Below are positions 17,101 to 25,013 of a stretch of DNA of 43,374 bases, piece by piece. The stretch comes from Betaproteobacteria bacterium (GTDB taxonomy: Bacteria; Pseudomonadota; Gammaproteobacteria; Burkholderiales; Rhodocyclaceae), in contig JAGVUA010000124.1 of NCBI GenBank assembly GCA_019136545.1, positions 1 through 43,374 on the forward strand, given 5' to 3'. The notes under the pieces were generated by a model. It ran no database searches. It was not told the DNA's origin and saw nothing but the letters and a program-made list of their open reading frames with translations. A program made the position numbers and the translations under genes. How positions within the stretch are numbered: the first letter of the stretch is position 1; the number at the start of each line of letters is the position of its first letter.

Positions 17101-17703
17101 ATGGCCGATAACAGCCTGACCCTTCGCGACCTGCAGCGCCAGGAAACCTTCGAGCGGCTTTATGAAACCGCGCTGGCCGAGTTTCACCGCGTTGGCGTGG
17201 ACGCGGCCCGGGTCAGCGAGATCTGCCGTCAGGCCAAGGTCGCCAAGGGGACGTTCTTCTTTCACTTTCCGACTAAGGACCATGTTCTGCTGGAAAGGCA
17301 GCGGCGCGTGTCCGAGATCATGGCGGAACGCATCGAGCGAGAACTGGCCGACGTCCCCGATGCCAAGGCTTTCCTTGGGCAATTGATCGATATCGTCCTA
17401 TCCGAACATCAAGCGATCGGCGATCTCGAACTGGTTCGTTTGATCAATCTCGCCATCGTGCGTCAGGGGGGTGCGCAACGCCTGGGCGTGCAAAATACGG
17501 CATTCGGCAAGGCATTGATCCGGCAAATCAGGCTCCAGCAGCAAAAAGGGGTTCTGCGCAAGGGGCTCGATGCGACGAAGCTCGCCGATACGCTGCGCTT
17601 GAGCTTCTTCGGCTTTCTGCTCAACCCGGCATCCTCGCTTGATACCCATCGCCCGCGGATCTCCTTGTTGGCGAACCTGCTGGCTGAAGCGCTGACACCC
17701 TGA
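17101..17703 (+). CDS. TetR-family transcriptional regulator
   Basis: A 200-residue regulator. The N-terminal HTH spans about residues 15-60, with VSEICRQAKVAKGTFFFHFPTKDHVLLE; the KGTFFFHFPTKD signature is diagnostic. The C-terminal ligand domain has no recognisable specificity. GGAG lies 8 bases before the ATG at 17101; an in-frame ATG at 17059 would add a non-family-like MLIGWACPSLRSLP. It lies between the divergent SDR and the five-gene operon, and the strong inverted repeat at 17791-17814, 88 bp after its stop, is its most likely binding site (inference). Confidence 0.92.
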   Translation: MADNSLTLRDLQRQETFERLYETALAEFHRVGVDAARVSEICRQAKVAKGTFFFHFPTKDHVLLERQRRVSEIMAERIERELADVPDAKAFLGQLIDIVLSEHQAIGDLELVRLINLAIVRQGGAQRLGVQNTAFGKALIRQIRLQQQKGVLRKGLDATKLADTLRLSFFGFLLNPASSLDTHRPRISLLANLLAEALTP

Positions 17704-17790
17704 CTCGCCAAGTGCCGGTGCGCGCACCGGCGCGGCGACTTGAAAGCGCATCCACCCGACGCAAGGGCCGCCGGCTTGCCGCGGCAAGAA

Positions 17791-17814
17791 TGTCATTGAC
17801 CGTGGTCAGTGACA
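17791..17814. promoter_or_regulatory. 24-bp inverted-repeat operator, probable TetR-family site
   Basis: Left arm TGTCATTGACC (17791-17801) and right arm GGTCAGTGACA (17804-17814) match at 10 of 11 positions as inverted repeats, separated by GT. The dyad overlaps the -35 and spacer of the promoter at 17796-17824, a geometry that would block RNA polymerase. Adjacent to a TetR gene, it is the natural operator candidate. Confidence 0.75.
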
Positions 17815-17824
17815 CTGCTAGCAT
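17796..17824 (+). promoter_or_regulatory. sigma70-type promoter of the LLM-SDR operon
   Basis: TTGACC (17796-17801), a spacer of exactly 17 bp and TAGCAT (17819-17824) form a good sigma70 promoter. Transcription would start near 17831, leaving a leader of about 78 bases to the ATG at 17909. The -35 is inside the inverted repeat, so repression by steric block is expected. Confidence 0.6.
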
Positions 17825-17908
17825 CGAGTTTCGGACGTTGCAATGGCCGCGTCGCAGAGGCCCATCTGTCGGCGGTTCCGAGGACTTTCTTTCGAAGGAC
17901 GCGATGGC

Positions 17909-18919
17909 ATGAAGGTCTATACGACCGCTCCCCTGGAAGATCCCCGCAAGGCCCGCACGATTTACCGAGAGCTCGAGGATATCGGCTACGACGGCGGCTT
18001 TTCGTTCGAGGCCAAGCATGACCCTTTTCTCCCGCTGGCGGTGGCGGCCGAGCACACGACCAGGCTGAGGCTGGGCACCGGCATCGCCATCGCCTTCGCG
18101 CGCAACCCCATGAATCTGGCCAATCTCGGCTACGACATGCAGTCCATCAGCGGCGGCCGCTTCGTGCTGGGCCTCGGTTCGCAGGTCAAGCCGCACATCG
18201 AGAAGCGCTTCAGCAGCGTCTGGTCGCACCCGGCGGAGCGGATGCGGGAAATCGTGCTGGCGATCAAGGCGATCTGGCATAGCTGGGAAGGCAAGGCTCC
18301 CCTCGATTTCAAGGGCCGGTTCTACACGCACACCCTCATGATTCCCGCGTTCAATCCGGGACCGAATCCCTACGGCCCGCCACCGATTTTCACCGGTGGC
18401 TTCGGCCCGCGAATGACGGCGGTGGCGGGCGAGGTCGCCGACGGCTTCATCGCCCATCCTTTCAGCAGCCGCCGTTCCTTGTTGGCAAATACCCTGCCGG
18501 CGCTGGCACAGGGCCTCGCCAAGTCCGGCCGCCGACGCAGTGATATCGAGGTCGTGGCCGCGACGCTGGTCGTGACTGCCGATACCGAGGAAGCCTTTGC
18601 TGCGGCGAAGCTGGCGGCGCGCAAACAACTGGCGTTCTATGGTTCGACGCCGGCCTATTTGCCGACTTTGGCCTGCCATGGCTGGGACGACCTGCACCAG
18701 GAACTCAATCGATTGTCGAAAGCCGGTCGCTGGGACGACATGACCGGCCTGGTCGATGACGAGGTGCTCGAGCACATTGCCGTGGTCGGCGAGCGCCGCG
18801 AAATCGCTGGAAAGCTCGAAGCGCGCCTGGCCGGCATCGCCGACAGCGTCAGCATTACGCACAACCGTTATCCCGATCCGAGTCACTGGGCCGACGTGGT
18901 CGCCGCCATGAAGCGGTGA
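17909..18919 (+). CDS. LLM-class flavin/F420-dependent oxidoreductase (TIGR03617-like)
   Basis: A 336-residue luciferase-like monooxygenase-fold enzyme. Recognisable features are MKVYTTAPLEDPRKA, LGTGIAIAFARNPMNLANLGYDMQSISGGRFVLGLGSQ and the mid-barrel PPIFTGGFGPRMTAVAGEVADGFIAHPF. It resembles the mycobacterial-type group annotated as F420-dependent LLM oxidoreductases. Proteobacterial members may use FMN instead, and no F420 biosynthesis gene is visible. Substrate unknown. GAAGGA lies 9 bases before the ATG. First gene of the operon behind the operator at 17791; the next SDR starts 79 bp downstream. Confidence 0.88.
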   Translation: MKVYTTAPLEDPRKARTIYRELEDIGYDGGFSFEAKHDPFLPLAVAAEHTTRLRLGTGIAIAFARNPMNLANLGYDMQSISGGRFVLGLGSQVKPHIEKRFSSVWSHPAERMREIVLAIKAIWHSWEGKAPLDFKGRFYTHTLMIPAFNPGPNPYGPPPIFTGGFGPRMTAVAGEVADGFIAHPFSSRRSLLANTLPALAQGLAKSGRRRSDIEVVAATLVVTADTEEAFAAAKLAARKQLAFYGSTPAYLPTLACHGWDDLHQELNRLSKAGRWDDMTGLVDDEVLEHIAVVGERREIAGKLEARLAGIADSVSITHNRYPDPSHWADVVAAMKR

Positions 18920-18998
18920 CGGCCAGTACGATCGGGTCCATGCCGTGTCGGGCGATCTGACAGGAATTGCTGAAACACCATAACCACAAGGAGTCGTC

Positions 18999-19778
18999 AT
19001 GGAAGAGTTGACCGGAAAAGTGGCCATTGTGACCGGCGGGGCGCGCGGGATGGGCGAAGCAACTTCGCGCCTGTTCGTCGAGGCGGGCGCCCAGGTCGTG
19101 ATCGCCGATGTTCTGGACGCCGAGGGAGGCCGCCTGGCGCAGGAACTGGGCGCCAATGCCGTGTATCGCCATCTCGACGTGACCGATGAGAACAGCTGGG
19201 CATCCGCGGTCGCCGCCACCGTCGCCGCATGGGGGCAGATCGACATTCTGATCAACAATGCCGGCGTCCTGTTGTTCAAGACGCTGGTCGACACCAGCAA
19301 GGCCGAGTTCGAAAAAGTGCTGAGCGTCAATCTGATGGGCGGCTTCCTCGGCATCCGGGCCGTCGCGCCCCACATGATCGGTCGCGGCAAGGGCGCGATC
19401 GTCAATATCTCCTCCGTCGACGGCATCCACGGCGCGAATGGGCTGGGCGCCTATTGTTCGAGCAAGTGGGGGGTGCGCGGCCTGACCCGCGTGGCCGCCC
19501 TGGAGCTCGGCCACAAAGGCATCCGCGTCAATTCCGTGCATCCCGGCGGCGTCGATACCTTCATGAGCAATCCGGACAATCAGCCGCGCGCCGAGATCGA
19601 TAAACACTACCCCGATGTTCCCCTGCAGCGCATCGGCGTCCCCGAGGAGATCGCCCGCGTCAGCCTGTTCCTGGCCAGCGATGCCGCCTCGTACGTATGC
19701 GGTGCGGAAGTCACGGTCGATGGCGGCATGGTGGCTGGACACTACTATCGCTCGCTGCCTGGCGCGCCGGGCGTCTAG
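18999..19778 (+). CDS. SDR-family oxidoreductase (classical)
   Basis: A 259-residue classical SDR: TGGARGMGEATSRLF nucleotide-binding motif, NNAG near residue 88, catalytic Ser in VNISSVDG, YCSSKWG (YxxxK), and the C-terminal VDGGMVAGHYYRS. The overall pattern matches 3-alpha/20-beta-hydroxysteroid dehydrogenase-like and related SDRs, so a hydroxyl/keto group on an alicyclic or steroid-like substrate is plausible but unproven. GGAG lies 7 bases before the ATG. It starts 79 bp after the LLM gene and ends 8 bp before the DUF1214-like gene. Confidence 0.9.
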   Translation: MEELTGKVAIVTGGARGMGEATSRLFVEAGAQVVIADVLDAEGGRLAQELGANAVYRHLDVTDENSWASAVAATVAAWGQIDILINNAGVLLFKTLVDTSKAEFEKVLSVNLMGGFLGIRAVAPHMIGRGKGAIVNISSVDGIHGANGLGAYCSSKWGVRGLTRVAALELGHKGIRVNSVHPGGVDTFMSNPDNQPRAEIDKHYPDVPLQRIGVPEEIARVSLFLASDAASYVCGAEVTVDGGMVAGHYYRSLPGAPGV

Positions 19779-19786
19779 GCACGGGG

Positions 19787-20992
19787 ATGATGACCGACGG
19801 TTCGGAATGCGACGATCTCCTGCGCCAGGCGTGGGCGAGGTTTTGCGACGAGCTCAAGAAGGCTGGCGACATTCCCTTTGGCCCCACCGTGCCTGCGCAT
19901 GTCAATGACCGCACCGCCGGCTTCGAGGTGCTGGCACGGAACATTTCCCTCGCGCTCAACTTCCAGCACGACCATGCCGACCCGCGCTTCCCGGAACTGA
20001 TCCACTATTTCGATCCGGTGCGCAAGCAGGGCGGCGACAACACCGACGCCGTGTACGTCGGTGCCACCATCGATGGCCAGGAGACTTACTGCATCGTCGG
20101 CGATCGGGGGACGGCACGCTATTTCGCGGTGACATCGGTCGAGCGCGGCCAGACGCCCTGGGGCGGCAAGGTGGCGCAGACATTGTTCAGCCACGACCTC
20201 CGGGTAGCCGACGACGGCCATTTCGAGCTCATGGTCGGTCCCGAACCGCCGGAAGGCTACGCGGGCAACTGGCTGCGCACGACGCCGGAAACTTTTCGCG
20301 TCACCTTCCGCCAGTTCTTCGCCGACTGGGAAGGCGAGCGCCCCATGAAAGCCCGCATCGACCGCCTGACCGGCGATGCCGGCCCGCCCGACCCGCCATC
20401 GCCGCAGAAACTGGCGGATCAGCTGCTGGCGTCGGCGCGATGGGTGAGGGAATCCATCGCGTTCTGGGTCTACATGATCAACATGTGGAAAGCGATTCCC
20501 AATACCTTCCGCTCCTACAAGCAACTGGCCGACCGGGCCATCGACGCCACGCCGGGGGGCGAACCGATGGTCGCCTACTGGACTCTGCCCGCGGACGAGG
20601 CGCTGATCATCCGCGTGCGGCCGCCGCGCTGCCAGTATTGGTCCGTCGAGTTCGGCAATTTCTGGTGGACCAGCATGGACTACCGGTATCGCCTGTCGAA
20701 CACCAATTGCCACTACGCCCGGCTGGAGGATGACGGCGAGTTGATCGTCGTCATCAGCCACGAGGACCCGGGCCTGCCGAACTGGCTCGATCCCTCGGGC
20801 TATGCCGAGGGCTATGTCTGCTACCGCTGGATGCTGGCGGACGCTTGTCCCGTCCCGCAGGCGGTTCAGGTCAAGGCGGCGCGATTGTTCGACCATCTTC
20901 CGGCGGGCATTCAACGCATCACCGCCGATGAGCGACGAGCGCAACTCGCCGCCCGGCGGCGCGGCGTGATCAACCGGTTCGGCAACCTGTGA
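19787..20992 (+). CDS. DUF1214-domain protein of unknown function
   Basis: A 401-residue protein with no signal peptide or membrane segment. The C-terminal third carries a DUF1214-like pattern: RPPRCQYWSVEFGNFWWTSMDYRYR, then VVISHEDPGLPNWLDPSGYAEGYVCYRW. The N-terminal part has YVGATIDGQETYCIVGDRGTARYFAV and WLRTTPETFRVTFRQFF and is not a recognised enzyme fold to me. Such proteins recur near sulfotransferase-like and SDR genes in actinobacteria and marine proteobacteria, but the biochemical role is unknown. ATG 19787 follows GGGG closely; the second codon is also ATG. It is sandwiched between an SDR (8 bp) and the sulfotransferase-like gene (19 bp), so co-transcription is near certain. Confidence 0.8.
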   Translation: MMTDGSECDDLLRQAWARFCDELKKAGDIPFGPTVPAHVNDRTAGFEVLARNISLALNFQHDHADPRFPELIHYFDPVRKQGGDNTDAVYVGATIDGQETYCIVGDRGTARYFAVTSVERGQTPWGGKVAQTLFSHDLRVADDGHFELMVGPEPPEGYAGNWLRTTPETFRVTFRQFFADWEGERPMKARIDRLTGDAGPPDPPSPQKLADQLLASARWVRESIAFWVYMINMWKAIPNTFRSYKQLADRAIDATPGGEPMVAYWTLPADEALIIRVRPPRCQYWSVEFGNFWWTSMDYRYRLSNTNCHYARLEDDGELIVVISHEDPGLPNWLDPSGYAEGYVCYRWMLADACPVPQAVQVKAARLFDHLPAGIQRITADERRAQLAARRRGVINRFGNL

Positions 20993-21011
20993 CGAGGCGC
21001 CGGGCAGACCC

Positions 21012-22271
21012 ATGAACGCCCCGCGGCAAGCGAACTGGACGCCCCCGCCTCGCCCCGACTGGCTGGCGCGCGTGAACGAGGAAGGTCGGGGCATGGACCT
21101 CGCGAGCCTCGTGCCGCTGCGGCCCGCGGAACTCATCGCGACGGCGATGGCCAACACCGGCCTGTCCGACTTCGGCAAGGACGAATGGCGCGAGCCTTTC
21201 GAGGTGCTGCTCAAGGCCATCGACGACGAGGCCGATCTCAACCTGTTCGGCCGCCTGATGACCCGCAGCGACCTATTGATCTGGTTGCAGGAGCGACTGG
21301 CGATCGAGGAGGCCTATCGGCGTCATCCCGAGATCGAGGATGAAGTGGTGGCGGCTCCGGTGTTCATCGTCGGCCAGGCGCGCTCCGGCACGTCGATCCT
21401 GTTCGAACTGCTGTCCCGGGATGGCCAGTTTGGTGCGCCCGCCAATTGGGAAATCATGTTTCCCTGCCCGCCGCCCGAAGCGGCGACCTATCGCAGCGAC
21501 CCGCGCATCGCCAAGGCGCACCACCTGCTGACCCAGTGGCACCGCGTGGCGCCGTCCTTTCTGTCGATGCATGAACTGGGCGCCACCATTCCGAACGAGT
21601 GCAAGGTCGCCATGAACTGCACCTTCGTCACGGACAACCTGATCGGTCTGTTCCAGATTCCCAGTTACTACCAGTGGCTGATGCGAGCCGACCTGCGGGT
21701 TCCCTACGCTTATTACAAGCGCATGCTGAAGCTGTTGCAATGGCAGAACCCGCGCCGCCACTGGTTGCTCAAGTCGCCTTCGCACATCGAGAGCCTGCCG
21801 GTGCTGTTCGACGTCTTTCCGGACGCGCGGGTCGTCTATGCCCATCGCGACCCCGTCAAGGCGCGCGCCTCGGTGACCCATCTGCTCGGCACCTTGTACT
21901 GGATGCGCAGCGACAAGGCCTTCGACGCGGCCTCCTTCGAACGCCTGATGACGCCGGAAGCTTACGGCGCCAGCCTGGACCGGGTGATCGACCAGATCGA
22001 GACTGGCGCCATCCCCCGTTCGCAACTTCACGATTTCCTGTTCGCGGACTTGATGCGCGATCCGCTCGACGCGATTTCAAGGCTCTACCAGGCAATGGGG
22101 ATCGCATTCCCCGACCAGGGCCGCCAGGCCGTGGCCGATTATTTGGCGCACAAGCCGCAGGGCAAGTTCGGCCAGAATGTCTATCGCCTCGGCCAGGAGG
22201 GCGATATCGCGCGGGAACGGGCGATCTTCGCGCGCTACCAATCGTTCCACAGGGTGCCGAACGAAGTTTGA
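21012..22271 (+). CDS. sulfotransferase-family protein
   Basis: A 419-residue PAPS-type sulfotransferase fold. The 5'-phosphosulfate loop is VGQARSGTSILFELL (Arg124-Ser128 region at 121-130), and the 3'-phosphate site is YAHRDPVKARASV, with Arg279 and Ser287. LLKSPSHIESLPVLFDVFPDA lies between them. The first 100 residues form a helical extension typical of the bacterial group that often sits in lipid or steroid catabolic clusters. Real sulfonation has not been shown for most members, so acceptor and even reaction are uncertain. It is the fourth gene of the operon, 18 bp before the last SDR. Confidence 0.87.
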   Translation: MNAPRQANWTPPPRPDWLARVNEEGRGMDLASLVPLRPAELIATAMANTGLSDFGKDEWREPFEVLLKAIDDEADLNLFGRLMTRSDLLIWLQERLAIEEAYRRHPEIEDEVVAAPVFIVGQARSGTSILFELLSRDGQFGAPANWEIMFPCPPPEAATYRSDPRIAKAHHLLTQWHRVAPSFLSMHELGATIPNECKVAMNCTFVTDNLIGLFQIPSYYQWLMRADLRVPYAYYKRMLKLLQWQNPRRHWLLKSPSHIESLPVLFDVFPDARVVYAHRDPVKARASVTHLLGTLYWMRSDKAFDAASFERLMTPEAYGASLDRVIDQIETGAIPRSQLHDFLFADLMRDPLDAISRLYQAMGIAFPDQGRQAVADYLAHKPQGKFGQNVYRLGQEGDIARERAIFARYQSFHRVPNEV

Positions 22272-22289
22272 CCGTTGGGAGAGGGCGGC

Positions 22290-23123
22290 ATGGATCTGGG
22301 CTTGGCGGGCAGGACGGTCGTCATCACCGGCGGCAGCGGCGGCATCGGCCACGGTTTGGTGCTGGAGTTCGCGCGCGAGGGCTGCAAGGTCGTCAGCGCA
22401 TCCCGCGATGTCGTCACCGGCGAGAAACTGGCCGCCGAGGCCGTGGCGCAGGGTCTGGCGGGCGAAGTGCTGCCGGTGGCGACCGACGTTACCCGGCGCA
22501 CCAGCGTCGACGCCATGCTGGCGACGGCGAAGCGGCGCTTCGGCTCCGTCGATGTGCTGGTCAACAACGCCGGAGGCGTCGATCATCCGGCGGCTTTTGC
22601 CAATCTCGACGAGGCTGCGCGCCGCTGGGAAATCGCGCTCAATATCGACGGCGTGGTGAATTGCTGCCAGGCGGTGGCCGGCGACATGCTGGCGCGCGGC
22701 AGCGGCAGCATCATCAATATTTCGTCCAACTCGTCGTTGCTCGGCGAAGCGGCGGCGGGCGTGGCGCATTACGGCGCCACCAAGGGCTTCGTCAACAGCC
22801 TGTCCAAGGCGCTGGCCTGGGAATGGGCCAAGCAGGGCGTGCGGGTGAATAACATCTGTCCAGGCTGGATCGTGCCTCGCGCCGCCGATGATGTCGGCGG
22901 CGGCAGCTTCTGGAATCGCTTCGGCTTCGCGCACATGGGCAAGCCCGAGGACATGGAACGGGCCCGTCAGGCGGGCACGCTGTTCAACATGAGCGGCCTG
23001 CCGATTCCGCGCCTGGGTCGCCCCGAGGACATCGCCTATCTCGCCCTGTTCCTCGCCTCGGACCGTTCCAGCTACATCACCGGCCAATTGATCAGCGTCA
23101 GCGGCGGCGCCTACATGCCCTGA
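22290..23123 (+). CDS. SDR-family oxidoreductase
   Basis: A 277-residue SDR with TGGSGGIGHGLVLEF, NNAGG, IINISSNSSLLGE (catalytic Ser), YGATKGFVNSLSKAL (YxxxK), VNNICPGWIVPR and SGGAYMP. There is a longer substrate loop around residues 200-235 (GGGSFWNRFGFAHMGKPEDMERARQAG), which suggests a bulky substrate. ATG at 22290 is preferred over the TTG at 22275 because GGGAG and GAGGG precede it at suitable spacing. Last gene of the operon; the next gene has its own promoter signal. Confidence 0.9.
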   Translation: MDLGLAGRTVVITGGSGGIGHGLVLEFAREGCKVVSASRDVVTGEKLAAEAVAQGLAGEVLPVATDVTRRTSVDAMLATAKRRFGSVDVLVNNAGGVDHPAAFANLDEAARRWEIALNIDGVVNCCQAVAGDMLARGSGSIINISSNSSLLGEAAAGVAHYGATKGFVNSLSKALAWEWAKQGVRVNNICPGWIVPRAADDVGGGSFWNRFGFAHMGKPEDMERARQAGTLFNMSGLPIPRLGRPEDIAYLALFLASDRSSYITGQLISVSGGAYMP

Positions 23124-23167
23124 GCGCGGCCCAGGCGGTGGCGCGCTGGCGGCACCCGTCAGCGGGT

Positions 23168-23173
23168 TAGAAT
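23168..23173 (+). promoter_or_regulatory. putative -10 element (TAGAAT) of the GspE/PilB-like gene
   Basis: TAGAAT in GGTTAGAATCG lies 33 bases before the ATG at 23207 and repeats the 11-base context found before the TetR gene. CTGGCG at 23146 is the nearest -35-like hexamer, 16 bp away. It marks the end of the catabolic operon. Confidence 0.4.
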
Positions 23174-23206
23174 CGGCGAACTTTCACGGTCATCAGCGAC
23201 GGGACT

Positions 23207-25003
23207 ATGAGCAAAGCCGAAAATGCCGTGCCGCAGGATCGCCGCCTGACCTTGGCCGAGGTGGTCGATGGCCTGTTGGCCGACGGGCTGGCGGAGGCCG
23301 AACTCGCCGAGAAGTTCAAGCGCGAGCGCAGGTATTTCCGCGGCGACATCCATCCCCTGGTGGTGATTGCCGAGCAGCGCTGGAAAACGCCCGGCGAGCC
23401 GCCGCGCACGCTCGACCTCGACGCGCTCACCGAGTGGCTGGCGCGCTGGAGCGGCCTCGACTACTTCCACATCGACCCGCTCAAGATCAACTTTGCCGCC
23501 GTCACCGAGGTGATGTCGAACGCTTATGCCACGCGCTTTCGCATCCTGCCGGTCGAGGTGAGGCCGCAGGAGGTGGTGGTGGCCACCGCCGAGCCGTTCC
23601 AGCGCGCCTGGGAGCAGGAACTGGAGCCCATCCTCCGGAAGCGCATCCGGCGGGTGATCGCCAATCCCGACGACATCGCGCGCTATCAGGTGGAGTTCTA
23701 CAACCTGGCCAAGTCGGTCAAGGGCGCGCTCGGTCGCGGCGATATCGCCACCTCCAGCATTTCCAATTTCGAACAACTGGTCGAGCTGGGCAAGTCGAAA
23801 GGCGCGCTCGACGCCAATGACCAGCATGTCGTCCTGATCGTCGATTGGCTTTGGCAGTATGCCTTCGAGCAGCGCGCTTCCGACATCCACGTCGAGCCGC
23901 GCCGCGACATGGGCATCGTCCGCTTCCGCATCGACGGCGTGCTGCATCAGGTCTACCAGATTCCGATGCCGGTGTTGAACGCGATGACCAGCCGCATCAA
24001 GATCCTCGGCCGCATGGACGTGGTCGAGAAGCGCCGGCCGCAGGATGGCCGCATCAAGACGCGCATGCCCTCGGGCCAGGAAGTCGAACTGCGCTTGTCC
24101 ACGCTGCCGACGGCCTTCGGCGAGAAGCTGGTGATGCGCATCTTCGATCCCGAAGTGCTGGTGCGCGACTTCGTCGATCTCGGCTTCACCGACGAGGACA
24201 TCGGCCGCTGGCGGCAGATGACCACGCAACCGAACGGCATCATTCTGGTCACCGGGCCGACCGGCTCGGGCAAGACGACGACGCTCTATTCGACGCTCAA
24301 GGAGCTGGCGACGCCGGAGGTCAATGTCTGTACGCTCGAGGACCCGATCGAGATGATCGAGCCGACCTTCAACCAGGTGCAGATGGTGGCGGACATCGGC
24401 ATGACCTTCGCTTCGGGCATTCGCGCCTTGATGCGGCAGGATCCCGACATCATCATGGTCGGCGAGATTCGCGACCTCGAGACGGCGGAGATGGCCATCC
24501 AGGCGGCGCTGACCGGCCACCTGGTGCTGTCGACGCTGCACACCAACGATGCGCCGACGGCGGTGACGCGCCTGCTCGACCTCGGCGTGCCGGCCTACCT
24601 GCTGCAATCGACGCTGCTGGGCGTGATGGCCCAGCGCCTGGTGCGCACGCTCTGCCCGAAGTGCAAGAAGGCGGGCGGCCTGCGCGCGGAAGACGAGGAG
24701 GCGTGGAACGCGCTGGTCGCGCCGTGGAAGTCCGGCAAGCCGCAGGCCCTCTATCTGCCGGTCGGCTGCCTCGACTGCCGCATGACGGGTTACCAAGGGC
24801 GCATGGGGCTTTACGAGATCATGCTGATGTCGCCCGAGTTGCGCAAACTCGTGACCAGCCACGCCGACCTGGCCCATCTGCGCGAACAAGCGACGCGCGA
24901 GGGCATGAAGCCGCTGCGCATTTCCGGCGCGCGGAAAGTCGCTACCGGACTGACCACCATCGAGGAAGTGCTCAAGGTCTCGCCACCCGTTCAGGGAGCG
25001 TGA
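23207..25003 (+). CDS. GspE/PilB-family secretion or pilus-assembly ATPase
   Basis: A 598-residue cytoplasmic hexameric ATPase of the type II secretion/type IV pilus family. An N-terminal MshEN-like region (about 10-165) is followed by the ATPase core: QRASDIHVEPRR, FRIDGVLHQV, Walker A GPTGSGKTTTLYS (about 350-362), LEDPIE (Asp box), Walker B-type DPDIIMVGEIRD and the His box LSTLHTNDAPTA. The C-terminal zinc motif has CPKC (about 483) and CLDC (about 521). No gspF/pilC, prepilin or other secretion genes flank it, so it stands alone and may serve machinery encoded elsewhere. Confidence 0.92.
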   Translation: MSKAENAVPQDRRLTLAEVVDGLLADGLAEAELAEKFKRERRYFRGDIHPLVVIAEQRWKTPGEPPRTLDLDALTEWLARWSGLDYFHIDPLKINFAAVTEVMSNAYATRFRILPVEVRPQEVVVATAEPFQRAWEQELEPILRKRIRRVIANPDDIARYQVEFYNLAKSVKGALGRGDIATSSISNFEQLVELGKSKGALDANDQHVVLIVDWLWQYAFEQRASDIHVEPRRDMGIVRFRIDGVLHQVYQIPMPVLNAMTSRIKILGRMDVVEKRRPQDGRIKTRMPSGQEVELRLSTLPTAFGEKLVMRIFDPEVLVRDFVDLGFTDEDIGRWRQMTTQPNGIILVTGPTGSGKTTTLYSTLKELATPEVNVCTLEDPIEMIEPTFNQVQMVADIGMTFASGIRALMRQDPDIIMVGEIRDLETAEMAIQAALTGHLVLSTLHTNDAPTAVTRLLDLGVPAYLLQSTLLGVMAQRLVRTLCPKCKKAGGLRAEDEEAWNALVAPWKSGKPQALYLPVGCLDCRMTGYQGRMGLYEIMLMSPELRKLVTSHADLAHLREQATREGMKPLRISGARKVATGLTTIEEVLKVSPPVQGA

Positions 25004-25013
25004 AAGTCAGCCG

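Noticed and set aside
14530..23123. Genomic island with mobile ends
   Set aside because: I saw no transposase, integrase, tRNA or flanking direct repeats, and GC content looks like the neighbours; foreign origin remains only a suggestion from gene content.
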